Positions 45,460 through 54,284 of a DNA stretch of 64,000 nt are shown here, one piece after another. The notes under the pieces are model-generated. The model was given only the letters and a program-made list of their open reading frames with translations. It ran no database searches and had not been told where the DNA came from. Source of the stretch: an uncultured Erythrobacter sp. (lineage in GTDB: Bacteria > Pseudomonadota > Alphaproteobacteria > Sphingomonadales > Sphingomonadaceae). Within the stretch, counting starts at the first letter, position 1; the number at the start of each line of letters is the position of its first letter. The translations under genes and the position numbers were made by a program. The stretch is taken from contig NZ_CANMIJ010000001.1 in the NCBI RefSeq assembly GCF_947497915.1, forward strand, positions 535,501 to 599,500. Reading direction: 5' to 3'.

Positions 45460-45885
45460 TTACCCTTTGGCCGCAGCAGGTTCGGCAGTGTCGCCCAGCA
45501 GCTCGCTCGCCACGGTGATATAGTTGCGGCCCGCATGCTGCGCCGCCTCCACTGCTTCGCCAACACTCATGGTTTTGCGCGCGCCGGCAAGGCGGATCAG
45601 CATCGGCAAATTGATCCCGGCGATCACTTCAACTTTGCCTGCGTTAAGCAGCGAAATAGCCAGATTTGACGGAGTGCCGCCGAACAGATCGGTGAGGATG
45701 ATAACGCCGTTGCCGCTATCGACTGTGCCGATTGCGTTCGCGATTTCCTCACGCCGCAGTTCCATATCGTCATTCGGGCCGATGCAAACTGTCACGACGT
45801 TCGTTTGCGGGCCGACGACGTGTTCCATCGCTTCGACGAAATGGTCCGCGAGGCGGCCGTGAGTGACCAAGATCAAACCAATCAT
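45460..45885 (-). CDS. PTS EIIA of the mannose/sorbose type
   Basis: 141 residues beginning IGLILVTHGRLADHFVEAM with the phospho-accepting His9, and ILTDLFGGTPSNLA. It is a free-standing EIIA(Man) domain with no IIB, IIC or IID beside it, as in many alphaproteobacteria where it acts as a regulator rather than in uptake. It lies 15 bases after rapZ. Confidence 0.93.
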   Translation of the reverse strand: MIGLILVTHGRLADHFVEAMEHVVGPQTNVVTVCIGPNDDMELRREEIANAIGTVDSGNGVIILTDLFGGTPSNLAISLLNAGKVEVIAGINLPMLIRLAGARKTMSVGEAVEAAQHAGRNYITVASELLGDTAEPAAAKG

Positions 45886-45900
45886 GCGGGGGTGGGTCCG

Positions 45901-46851
45901 TTAGTTACCTTGGCGCTTGCCACGTTCGATTTCGTCCGCGGCGCGTGAGCCTAAATTGCGATGCCGGACAGTGGGCGAAAATCCTGCCTCGCGCAAGCCT
46001 TGGGCCATGCGTTCTGCGGTAAAGACGGATCGATGTCTCCCGCCGGTACAACCGAAGGCTACGTGGACATAGGATTTACCCTGCGCCTGATAACGCGGCA
46101 GCAGCGTTAGTAAAAGTCTGTGAATTTGATCAAACGCGGCGGCGAATGCCGGGTCTTTCTGGATGTGCACGCCAACAGGCGCGTCCTTTCCAGTCAATTC
46201 GCGAAGCCCCTCCACCCAATGCGGATTATCTATGAAACGCATGTCAAAGACGAGGTCGGCCAGCGGCGGCATACCCCGCGCAAAGCCAAAGCTGGAAATG
46301 GTCAGCGTCGTCGAGCCCGTCTCCGGCTCTTCGAATGTATCGCGCACGCGCGTTTGCAGATCATTTGCGGAAAGATCGCTTGTGTCGATCACAATGTCGG
46401 CCCAGCGGCGCAGCGGCTCCAGCAATTCGCGCTCTGCCCCGATACCATCAAGCAGCGGGCGGCCGTGTGTCATCGGGTGACGGCGGCGGGTCTCGTTATA
46501 GCGTCGCTCAAGCTCGGCATCCGCGCAATCGATAAACATAAAGCTCACAGAAAGGTCATCGCGGCGCGTCAGGTCTTTCAGCAGCCGGATAATATCGGCC
46601 GGCACAAACCCTCTGGTTCGCGAATCAAACCCGATGGCAAGCGGCCCGCGCGGCTGGCGGTCTGGCTCGTCCGATTTGGCGACAAGCCTGTCGAGCAGGC
46701 GTACAGGAAAATTGTCGATCGTTTCCCAGCCAAGGTCTTCGAGCACGTCGAGTGTTGTCGATTTGCCTGCGCCAGACAATCCCGTAACCAGCAGAATCCG
46801 CTGCGGGCTGGCTTCTCCGGTTTCTGTTTCGGCAGGGTTCGCGCTGTCCAT
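45901..46851 (-). CDS. rapZ: RNase adapter protein RapZ (P-loop, nucleotide-binding)
   Basis: 316 residues with Walker A TGLSGAGKSTTLDVLEDLGW (near 23-42), Walker B-like FMFIDCADAELERRYNETRR, ISSFGFARGMPPLADLVFDM and the C-terminal HVAFGCTGGRHRSVF. In E. coli it controls GlmS by GlmY/Z RNA; in alphaproteobacteria its partners are less known. It is placed between hprK and the EIIA gene, so a link with cell-envelope control is plausible. Confidence 0.93.
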   Translation of the reverse strand: MDSANPAETETGEASPQRILLVTGLSGAGKSTTLDVLEDLGWETIDNFPVRLLDRLVAKSDEPDRQPRGPLAIGFDSRTRGFVPADIIRLLKDLTRRDDLSVSFMFIDCADAELERRYNETRRRHPMTHGRPLLDGIGAERELLEPLRRWADIVIDTSDLSANDLQTRVRDTFEEPETGSTTLTISSFGFARGMPPLADLVFDMRFIDNPHWVEGLRELTGKDAPVGVHIQKDPAFAAAFDQIHRLLLTLLPRYQAQGKSYVHVAFGCTGGRHRSVFTAERMAQGLREAGFSPTVRHRNLGSRAADEIERGKRQGN

Positions 46852-46927
46852 GGTTGCAGTCTCGCGAGATTGGGCGTGAATGGAAAGTGTCTTTTTTACA
46901 ATTGGGTCAATGTTGGACGTATAGGCC

Positions 46928-47356
46928 TCAAATACCGTGGTGGATCAAAGCCATTTCAGCGCGGATAGCCGGGGCGATAGCGCCCGGAACAAATGAAAGT
47001 ACGGGGATCGCAAGGCCCATCACATCGCGAGTGACGCTGCCCGCTGGAAGCCGCTCTCCCGCTTCGCCAAGGGTCAGGATCAGGGAAACAGGGATGGATG
47101 CGGTGACCGGTATTGAGATCAACCCAATACCGCGCATTTCGATCAAACCGGCGATGTTTGGCGGCGGTGAAGCGACAACCTGGCTCTCTTTCCGCTCCAG
47201 CGTGACCCCGTCATCGCCAATCAATTCAGCGCCGCGATCAATCAGTGCGAGGGCTAGTGAGCTTTTGCCTGAACCCGGTGGTCCTTCGAGGATGAGCGCC
47301 TTCCCCTCGATGGAGACCGCTGTCGCTTGCATCATGAATGGAGCGTTCTCGCTCAT
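46928..47356 (-). CDS. hprK: Short-form HPr kinase/phosphorylase
   Basis: 142 residues, lacking the N-terminal domain of Gram-positive HprK (usually about 310 residues). Visible features are Walker A GPPGSGKSS (25-33), GAELIGDDGVTLERK, and the HprK loop EMRGIGLISIPV (73-84). It phosphorylates the conserved serine of HPr. The ATG overlaps the chvG stop as ATGA, coupling it to the sensor kinase. Confidence 0.92.
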   Translation of the reverse strand: MSENAPFMMQATAVSIEGKALILEGPPGSGKSSLALALIDRGAELIGDDGVTLERKESQVVASPPPNIAGLIEMRGIGLISIPVTASIPVSLILTLGEAGERLPAGSVTRDVMGLAIPVLSFVPGAIAPAIRAEMALIHHGI

Positions 47357-48909
47357 GCTGCCGGCAAAGTAAGTTTCAGGCAGGCGCCTTGCTGGCCATC
47401 AGGACGTGCCTCTGCGATCAAAGAGCCGTCATGCGCCTCTGCAATGGCCCGCGCGATGGCGAGGCCAAGGCCGGAATGATTGCCGAAATCTTCGCGTTCC
47501 GGTCGGATAGAATGAAAACGTTTGAACACTTTCTCTCGCGATCCTTCGGGAATGCCCGGGCCGGAATCGCACACACTGAGCTTAACGCAGGTCCCGTCAT
47601 TATCGATGGTGACGACAATCGGTGCCTCGGGTGGGGAAAAAGACACGGCGTTGTCGAGCAGGTTTTCGACCACACGCTCTAACCGTGCGCCTACGCCGAC
47701 AACATTCGCCGCAAAGCCGAGAGTGTTGAGTTCAATCCGGTGGTTATGATTTTCGGCGCGATATTCGCGGCTGCCGACAATCGCGCGGACGAGATCTGCC
47801 ATATCGATGTTTTCACGTGTCGCTCGCGACATTTCTGCGTCGATCCGGCTTGCATCGGAGATTTCGGTGACCAGCCTGTCGATCCGGCGCACATCGTGCG
47901 TAGCGATTTGCTCAAGTTCGCGGCGAGTGTCTTCATCGGTGACTTTGGGCAACGATTCCACGGCGCTGCGCAGGCTGGCCAGCGGATTCTTGATCTCATG
48001 CGCTACATCGGCCGCAAAACTGTCCACCGCATCGATGCGCTGGCGCAGGGTGCCTGTCATATCGGAAACCGCGCGGGCGAGCAGGCCGATTTCATCGCTG
48101 CGTTCGGGCAAGCGCGGAACTTCGACATCACGCTCCCTACCTTGGCGCACCTTAACAGCGGCGCGTGAAAGCTCGCGCAGCGGCATCACAATTGTGCGCG
48201 CGAGATACAGCGACAGCATCGCAGAGGCGAACAAGACGAGCAGAACGGCGGTAACCAGACTGGAGCGCGCGGCGCGAACGGTCGCGGTAATGTCCGCAGC
48301 ATTGCGCACCGTTAGCAAGGTCGCGCCATTAAGGCCCACCGGCGCTGCAGCGGTGATAACAGGGGTGCCGTCAACCCAATCGTAGAGGTTGATCTGGCTC
48401 ACTTCCTGTTCGCGCGCCGCGACGAGTTCGGGCCACGCATCGGCCGTTTGGGCCTCTGGCTCGACAAAATCTGTGACCGGCTCTGCGCTGACGATGGCGT
48501 CCACTGTCCGATCAAGCCAGCGTGCGAAACGCTGATCCCATCCGTCGTCGCTGATATCGTTGAATTCAAACGCAGGTTCATCGAGAGCAAAGCTGTCTGC
48601 CCACAACAGCCCCTCGGCATCGAACATGCGAAGGCGCATGCTTTGCTCCTTGCCGATCTGAACAAGCAGCGCCTCTTGCCGCTCGCGGGTCGCCCCGGCA
48701 AGCGCCTCTGCGGTAATCTGAGCTTCGATCCGTGCGAGCTTGAAACGCTCGTCGATCAACTGTGTGCGATAGCTATCGATGTAAAACAAGCCGCCGCCAA
48801 GCAACGCCAGCGGCAGAATGTTCACAGCCAGAATGCGCGCCGTGAGCGAGGTCCTGCTCGCCGGGCTCAGCGTCTCGTCTGTAATAGTCGACGCGGTATC
48901 TTCAGCCAT
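47353..48909 (-). CDS. chvG: Sensor histidine kinase ChvG (ExoS-type)
   Basis: 518 residues. Two membrane helices ([19 protein letters not shown] and [19 protein letters not shown]) flank a periplasmic sensor of about 180 residues, followed by HAMP, the H-box [15 protein letters not shown] (His304), N-box NLLDNAVSF, and G-boxes [10 protein letters not shown] and [10 protein letters not shown]. In Agrobacterium/Sinorhizobium ChvG senses acid and envelope stress (family knowledge). The start overlaps the chvI stop by eight bases; a TTG-type start at 48966 is less likely. Confidence 0.94.
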   Translation of the reverse strand: MAEDTASTITDETLSPASRTSLTARILAVNILPLALLGGGLFYIDSYRTQLIDERFKLARIEAQITAEALAGATRERQEALLVQIGKEQSMRLRMFDAEGLLWADSFALDEPAFEFNDISDDGWDQRFARWLDRTVDAIVSAEPVTDFVEPEAQTADAWPELVAAREQEVSQINLYDWVDGTPVITAAAPVGLNGATLLTVRNAADITATVRAARSSLVTAVLLVLFASAMLSLYLARTIVMPLRELSRAAVKVRQGRERDVEVPRLPERSDEIGLLARAVSDMTGTLRQRIDAVDSFAADVAHEIKNPLASLRSAVESLPKVTDEDTRRELEQIATHDVRRIDRLVTEISDASRIDAEMSRATRENIDMADLVRAIVGSREYRAENHNHRIELNTLGFAANVVGVGARLERVVENLLDNAVSFSPPEAPIVVTIDNDGTCVKLSVCDSGPGIPEGSREKVFKRFHSIRPEREDFGNHSGLGLAIARAIAEAHDGSLIAEARPDGQQGACLKLTLPAA

Positions 48910-49654
48910 CGTTGAAACTGTATCCAGCGCCGTAGAGTGTTTCGATTGACGAAAATTCTGAATCAACGACGCGGAATTTGCGGCGCATGCGTTTGATGTG
49001 GCTGTCTACGGTGCGATCATCGACGAAAATGTCGTCGGGATAGGCTGCATCCATCAACTGGTTGCGGCTTTTGATGACGCCAGGCCTCGCGGCAAGGGCT
49101 TCGAGAATAAGAAATTCCGTAACGGTCAGGCTGACCGGTTTTTCATCCCACGTCACATGGTGGCGGGCAGGGTCCATGTTTAACCTGCCACGGGCAATGT
49201 CATTCGCGGCGGCTGGAATGATGCTGCCGCCATCGCCGATCACTTCGCGGAAGGGGTCTGCGCGGCGCAGAATTGCACGAATTCGCGCAATCAGCAGGCG
49301 TTGGCTAAACGGTTTCGCGATGTAATCATCCGCGCCCATCTCAAGGCCGATTTCCTCATCTTCCTCGTCGTCTTTACTCGTAAGGAAGATAACCGGCAGC
49401 GCGACCTGCTCGCGCACCTTTTTCAGCAATTCGATCCCGTCCATCTTGGGCATTTTGATGTCGAACACGCCGAGCGCTGGGGGATTCTCGACGAGCGCTT
49501 TCAAAGCTGTTTCGCCGTCTGAATAAAGCCGCGTGACAAATCCTTCTGCCTGGAGTGCGATCGATACCGTCGTCAGGATGTTGCGATCATCATCGACGAG
49601 AGCGATGACCGGCGCGTCTTCTGTGCCAATTGCTTCAGCCGTGTTCTCGGTCAT
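48902..49654 (-). CDS. chvI: Response regulator ChvI (OmpR family)
   Basis: 250 residues. The receiver starts [18 protein letters not shown], with phospho-acceptor Asp65 in [11 protein letters not shown] and Lys in [10 protein letters not shown]. The OmpR winged helix has [18 protein letters not shown] and [20 protein letters not shown] lies before ATG. It diverges from pckA, which in Agrobacterium is reported to be an acid-induced gene next to chvGI. Confidence 0.94.
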   Translation of the reverse strand: MTENTAEAIGTEDAPVIALVDDDRNILTTVSIALQAEGFVTRLYSDGETALKALVENPPALGVFDIKMPKMDGIELLKKVREQVALPVIFLTSKDDEEDEEIGLEMGADDYIAKPFSQRLLIARIRAILRRADPFREVIGDGGSIIPAAANDIARGRLNMDPARHHVTWDEKPVSLTVTEFLILEALAARPGVIKSRNQLMDAAYPDDIFVDDRTVDSHIKRMRRKFRVVDSEFSSIETLYGAGYSFNDG

Positions 49655-49818
49655 TTCCGTCCTCCAGCGCGCATCCGTTCCCACCTGTGAATGCCCTTTC
49701 CATTGGAACTAGCGGGTTCGCATCATGGAAACAACGCACAAGGGCACCGGATTGACACCAATCACCGCGCTTTTGGCACAGGATTGGGTAGATTTGCCGT
49801 TCCGGTCTAGACCTTCAT

Positions 49819-49830
49819 GCATACGTATGC
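49819..49830. promoter_or_regulatory. Palindrome between chvI and pckA
   Basis: A perfect 12-bp palindrome GCATACGTATGC lies 72 bases before the pckA start in a 247-base divergent region. TTGACA at 49752-49757 may be a -35, but no good -10 was found. A regulator site is inferred. Confidence 0.35.
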
Positions 49831-49901
49831 GAAACGCGGGACGAATCCGGCGAAGTACCTTTTTCGGCCGGGCCAATATCCACCGATCCGGAGTAATCAC
49901 G

Positions 49902-51518
49902 TTGACGCCTCTCGCCCAATCGCTGTCCAGTCAGGGAATCGAAACCCAGGCGGAGATTCATCCAAATCTCGGCACTCCAGCCCTTGTAGAAGCCTCTCTG
50001 ACCGCAGGTGAGGGCGCCTTGTCCAAGCACGGGGCTCTGGTAGTTCAAACCGGCGCGAAAACTGGGCGCAGCGCGAAAGATAAGTTCATCGTGCGTGATC
50101 AGACGACCGAGGACACCGTATGGTGGGGCAAGGTCAATGCGTCGATGACGCCTGAGCATTTCGCGAACCTCAAAGCCGATTTTATGGAAGCGGTTGCAGG
50201 CAAAGAAACGCTTTATGTCGCGGACCTCTTTGGCGGTTCCCAGTCAGAGCACCGCGTGAATGTGCGCGTGATCAACGAGCTCGCATGGCACAACCTGTTT
50301 ATCCGCACGCTTTTGGTGCGTCCTACAACGGATGAACTTGCCGATTTTGCACCGGAATACACGATCATCGATCTGCCGAGCTTTAAAGCTGATCCGGCGC
50401 GTCACGGCACCAATAGTGAAACCGTGATTGCGGTAAACCTAACCGAAAAACTGATCCTGATCGGCGGCACCCGCTATGCCGGTGAGATGAAGAAGAGTGT
50501 CTTCGGTATTCTCAATTATCTGCTGCCGACCAAGGGTGTGATGCCGATGCATTGCTCTGCCAATGTCAGTGCGGACGGCAAAACGGCGGTCTTCTTCGGC
50601 CTTTCGGGTACGGGTAAGACGACGCTTTCTGCCGATGCCTCGCGTACTCTTATCGGTGATGATGAGCATGGCTGGTCTGACACGGCGGTCTTCAACTTCG
50701 AAGGCGGCTGCTACGCCAAGATGATCCGTCTGTCAGAAGAAGCAGAGCCGGAAATCTACGCGACGACCAAGATGTTCGGCACTGTTCTAGAAAACGTGGT
50801 GATGGACGAACAAACGCGAGAGCTTGATTTCGACGACAATTCGCTCGCCGAAAACACCCGCGGAGCCTACCCAATCCACTACATTCCGAACACAAGCGAG
50901 AAGAACCTCGGCCCTGTGCCCAGCAATGTTGTGATGCTGACCGCCGATGCGTTTGGCGTGCTGCCTCCGATTGCGCGTCTGACCCCGGATCAGGCGATGT
51001 ACCACTTCCTGTCGGGTTACACTGCCAAGGTTGCCGGCACCGAAATCGGTGTGACCGAGCCAGAAGCGACATTCTCAACCTGTTTCGGCGCACCGTTTAT
51101 GCCTCGCCACCCGAGCGTTTACGGCAACCTTCTGAAAGAGCGGATCGCGAGCGGCGGAGTTCAGTGCTGGTTGCTCAACACGGGCTGGACCGGCGGCAAA
51201 TACGGCGTCGGCAACCGTATGCCGATCAAAGCGACACGCGCACTGTTGAACGCGGCGCTCGACGGTAATCTGGACAATGTGGAATTCCGTGCAGATGACA
51301 ATTTTGGCTTTGATGTGCCTGTAAATGTGCCCGTCTTAGCCGCGAAAGGCATTGATCAATCAATCCTCGATCCGCGCAGCACATGGGCGGATAAGGGCGA
51401 GTATGATGCAACTGCGCAAAAGCTTGTGCAGCTCTTCATCGACAATTTCGCCGAGTTTGAAAGCCACGTGGACGAAGGCGTCCGCCGCGCTGCTCCGGCT
51501 GCGCCCGTCGCCGCCTAA
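49902..51518 (+). CDS. pckA: Phosphoenolpyruvate carboxykinase (ATP)
   Basis: Converts oxaloacetate to PEP in gluconeogenesis. 538 residues with [18 protein letters not shown] (substrate), the metal/oxaloacetate region [19 protein letters not shown]-loop [14 protein letters not shown] and the following LIGDDEHGW. The start is TTG, with GGAG eight bases upstream and the standard family N-terminus; the in-frame ATG at 49725 would add 59 atypical residues including a Arg-rich run. It is opposite chvI. Confidence 0.95.
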   Translation: MTPLAQSLSSQGIETQAEIHPNLGTPALVEASLTAGEGALSKHGALVVQTGAKTGRSAKDKFIVRDQTTEDTVWWGKVNASMTPEHFANLKADFMEAVAGKETLYVADLFGGSQSEHRVNVRVINELAWHNLFIRTLLVRPTTDELADFAPEYTIIDLPSFKADPARHGTNSETVIAVNLTEKLILIGGTRYAGEMKKSVFGILNYLLPTKGVMPMHCSANVSADGKTAVFFGLSGTGKTTLSADASRTLIGDDEHGWSDTAVFNFEGGCYAKMIRLSEEAEPEIYATTKMFGTVLENVVMDEQTRELDFDDNSLAENTRGAYPIHYIPNTSEKNLGPVPSNVVMLTADAFGVLPPIARLTPDQAMYHFLSGYTAKVAGTEIGVTEPEATFSTCFGAPFMPRHPSVYGNLLKERIASGGVQCWLLNTGWTGGKYGVGNRMPIKATRALLNAALDGNLDNVEFRADDNFGFDVPVNVPVLAAKGIDQSILDPRSTWADKGEYDATAQKLVQLFIDNFAEFESHVDEGVRRAAPAAPVAA

Positions 51519-51540
51519 ACCAATTTTCCAAACGGAGAGG

Positions 51541-51578
51541 AAGCCCCGCCCGGCGTTAAGACCGGTGCGGGGCTTTTA
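51541..51578 (+). terminator. pckA terminator
   Basis: Stem AAGCCCCGC (51541-51549) / GCGGGGCTT (51567-51575), extended by CCGG/CCGG inside, followed by TTTT and TTTGTTTT. It lies 23 bases after the pckA stop. Confidence 0.93.
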
Positions 51579-51649
51579 CTTTGTTTTACCCAGAGTTTCC
51601 GTCACACTCGCTATGCGAATCGCATCACAAACAAAGACGGAGACATGAC

Positions 51650-51973
51650 ATGAGCCTGCTCGACGGAATTCTGAAAAACATCGGCGGCGCGCCGGATGAC
51701 GTGGCGAACCTTGCTGAAAAGATCGGCATCGATCCCGGCATGGCGGAAAAGGCGATTGCCGTTCTGGGTAAGACCCATCAGCAAGATGGCGATACAGTAG
51801 AACTCGCAGCCAAAGAAACCGGCCTCGATAGCGGCGTGCTGAACCAGATCGTTGAGCAAATTGGCGGCGAAGGTTCGCTTTCGAGCTTTGCTTCGATGCT
51901 GGATCAAGATGGCGACGGCAATCCGTTGAACGACATCGCGAGCATGGCATCCGGCCTGTTCGGCAAGAAATAA
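51650..51973 (+). CDS. Small protein with a dockerin/EF-hand-like calcium loop
   Basis: 107 residues, no signal peptide, no membrane helix. Helical N-terminus MSLLDGILKNIGGAPDDV, and near the C-terminus MLDQDGDGNPLNDIASM, a DxDxDGxxxxD loop as in EF-hand/dockerin repeats, then SGLFGKK. GGAG lies before ATG. The N-terminal MSL and the C-terminal LF-G segments resemble the following DUF937 gene in layout, and both may be in one transcript (28-base gap). Function unknown. Confidence 0.7.
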   Translation: MSLLDGILKNIGGAPDDVANLAEKIGIDPGMAEKAIAVLGKTHQQDGDTVELAAKETGLDSGVLNQIVEQIGGEGSLSSFASMLDQDGDGNPLNDIASMASGLFGKK

Positions 51974-52001
51974 ACGGCACAATCACACAGGAGAGGACGC
52001 T

Positions 52002-52562
52002 ATGAGCCTAGGACAAATGCTGCAGCAAAGCGGCGCAATTGCATCGATCGCCAAAGAACTTGGCGTGGATGAAGGCACAGCGAAAACCGCGGCGGGCGCT
52101 CTGCTTCCCGCGATCGTGGCAGGCATGGGCCGCAGCGCTACGGGCGGCACCAGCACACCCGATCCGATGGGCGGACTGGGCGGTCTTGCAGGCGCTATTC
52201 TAGGCGGTGGCGGATCATCCGGCGGCGGCTTAGGCGGTGCACTTGCGGGCGGTCTTGGCGGCGGCTTGCTCGATGCGGTTCTGGGCGGCAGCCCGACACC
52301 GACACAGCCGGGCAATGACATTTTGGGCAACATTTTCGGCAGCAAAGATGTGAGCCGTTCGGTCGCGGGCGAAGTTGCCGCGATGACCGGCCTCGATGAA
52401 GGCATGCTCAAGAAAATGCTGCCGATCCTCGCCATGGCAGTGGCAGGTTACATGGCCAAGCAAGCGACAGGCGGCGGCAGCGCGCCTGCGGGCGGATCGT
52501 CCGGCGGCAACCCGCTCGGCGGGATCCTCGGCTCGATTGTTAGCGGAATGATGAAACGCTGA
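52002..52562 (+). CDS. DUF937 (YidB-like) protein
   Basis: 186 residues. Helical N-terminus with IAKELGVDEGTAKTAAGALLP, a very Gly-rich middle (55-95 with GGLGGLAG, GGGG repeats), then EVAAMTGLDEGMLKKMLPIL and AGYMAKQ typical of DUF937, and a second Gly/Ser-rich tail. No enzymatic motif. It is a YidB-type family whose role is not settled. It follows the calcium-loop protein in the same operon. Confidence 0.8.
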   Translation: MSLGQMLQQSGAIASIAKELGVDEGTAKTAAGALLPAIVAGMGRSATGGTSTPDPMGGLGGLAGAILGGGGSSGGGLGGALAGGLGGGLLDAVLGGSPTPTQPGNDILGNIFGSKDVSRSVAGEVAAMTGLDEGMLKKMLPILAMAVAGYMAKQATGGGSAPAGGSSGGNPLGGILGSIVSGMMKR

Positions 52563-52598
52563 ATTTCAGCGCAGTGATTTAAGAGAGGGCGCGCGGGC

Positions 52599-54215
52599 TT
52601 ATGCTGGCGCGTCCTCTTTTGTTTCGGGCTGGTCAGGATCGGCGCTTTCACTGTCCGATGGCTCCTGCTCTTCATCGATCTTGATCTCGACGACGGGACG
52701 CGATCTGAGGTTGAACTTTGTGCCCTCAGGTATCTTATCCAACACATCGATGAAATCGCCAGCCAATGATGCGCTGCGCCCGCCATGCGGGTTCGCGGCG
52801 AGCGGCTGTAGGCTAAATTTCGCGAGCTCGATCTTGCCTTCCTGTGCCTGCATCACTGCAACGCGCAGCCACAATTGTTGATCAAAAGGGGCAAGTTCCG
52901 CGGCCCGTTCCAGGGCTTTTCTGGCATTTTCTGGCGGCACTTCGCCGCGCTCTGCAAAGCTGCGATAGTAATAGATTAGCGGCAGCGGATGGTCGTTCTC
53001 CTGTGCGTTTAGAGCCGAGAACGGCGCCATCGCATCATTATAGGCGGCTTCTGCGTCGTCGCCATCAGATGCCTTGCGAAACAAAGCGTACCCTTTCTGC
53101 ACATAAGGGTTGGTGCGGGCCGGGTCGATTGCGATGGCTTTGTCGGCGGCGGCAATCGCGGCATCATCATTTCCCGCATCGTATTCGGCCTCTGCCAATG
53201 CGGACAGCACACCGGCGTCGTTCGGGTATTTCGCGGCAATTTTGCGCACATCTGGAAGCAATTCTTCGGCTTGCTTACGGGTCACACCGCGCTGGGAAAC
53301 CATGCGCAGCTCCATCATGGCCGCTTCGCCCTTTGGCAGTTTGCGCAAAGACACATCGCCAATAGGTAACTCCTCTGCGGATAACTCGAACGCGCTAAAG
53401 CGTCCGCCGTCGCCGTTGCGGCGATAGGCTTTCAGCTCCGTTTCCAGCGCCTCCAGATCGCCGAATGCTTGTTCTGCCGCTTCGGGAAGGGGCGTGCCGT
53501 CGACGATGGCGCGGCCGTAAGTATCCAATTGCTGGCGGCGTGTCTCGTTGAACGTCAGGTAATGATAAAGCAGCCACGACCGTCCATAAAAACCTTCATC
53601 TCGCGGGCCGCGATTGCGACGAAACTCTTCCGGATCGAGCAATTCGCGCGCGGTAGGAGGGTTTGTGGAAGCCAATTCATAGGCGCGGTGCCGCGCAACC
53701 CGGCCAAGGATAACGCCGCCATCCTTTTCAAAACTGGTCGCTGCGAAGAACTCAGCCATCCCTTCATTAAGCCAGCGTGGCAGGGCAAAGCGGTTGCTCG
53801 AAATAAGGAAATGGTGCGCGTATTCGTGCAGCAGAACCACGGTCGAAAAATGCGGATACCCGTCTTTGTTGCGAATATCCTGCACAAAGGCGCGGCTGCC
53901 GCCTGCGCGCGGGATGTAGAAGCCTGCGACATTGTTGCGACCTGCCAGTCTGCGAACTTCGCGGCTGTTGCCAACGACGAATATGGTCACGCGGTTGGAT
54001 GGGCTGGGCTTTGCCACTTTGCGGCCTGTGACGGCCTCTAACGCGCTGTGATATCGTTCCAGATTGCGCGAAAACTCGCGAATGTCTTTCTCGCTGTCAT
54101 CGGCATAGATGACGAAGTGATCGGATGATGCCTCATACCATGCAGCCTGCGCTGCAGACGCGAGCGTCATGCCAAGGATTACGGAAAGAAACGCTGAAAC
54201 CAGCCGGAACGTCAT
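52599..54215 (-). CDS. Secreted metallopeptidase-like protein with TPR region (DUF1570-like)
   Basis: 538 residues. The signal peptide ends SAAQA (near 24). A gluzincin-like core follows with HEYAHHFLIS (HExxH zinc site) and, 20 residues on, WLNEGMAEFFA giving the third ligand Glu. TPR-like repeats occupy about 310-470 (LSALAEAEYDAGNDDAAIAAA, AIDPARTNPYVQKGYALF), and the acidic tail is Glu/Asp-rich. It is likely periplasmic. Activity is inferred from the motif. The ATG at 54215 gives the best signal; a GTG four codons earlier is possible. Confidence 0.78.
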   Translation of the reverse strand: MTFRLVSAFLSVILGMTLASAAQAAWYEASSDHFVIYADDSEKDIREFSRNLERYHSALEAVTGRKVAKPSPSNRVTIFVVGNSREVRRLAGRNNVAGFYIPRAGGSRAFVQDIRNKDGYPHFSTVVLLHEYAHHFLISSNRFALPRWLNEGMAEFFAATSFEKDGGVILGRVARHRAYELASTNPPTARELLDPEEFRRNRGPRDEGFYGRSWLLYHYLTFNETRRQQLDTYGRAIVDGTPLPEAAEQAFGDLEALETELKAYRRNGDGGRFSAFELSAEELPIGDVSLRKLPKGEAAMMELRMVSQRGVTRKQAEELLPDVRKIAAKYPNDAGVLSALAEAEYDAGNDDAAIAAADKAIAIDPARTNPYVQKGYALFRKASDGDDAEAAYNDAMAPFSALNAQENDHPLPLIYYYRSFAERGEVPPENARKALERAAELAPFDQQLWLRVAVMQAQEGKIELAKFSLQPLAANPHGGRSASLAGDFIDVLDKIPEGTKFNLRSRPVVEIKIDEEQEPSDSESADPDQPETKEDAPA

Positions 54216-54284
54216 AAACGATTGCACCCCATTGCTGTGTGCAACGTGCCGCGACAGGGCTGAATTCGCAATGAATTTTCTAGG

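Noticed and set aside
49725..49901. ATG at 49725 as the pckA start
   Set aside because: It would add 59 residues without similarity to the family; TTG at 49902 has a well-spaced GGAG and gives the normal N-terminus.
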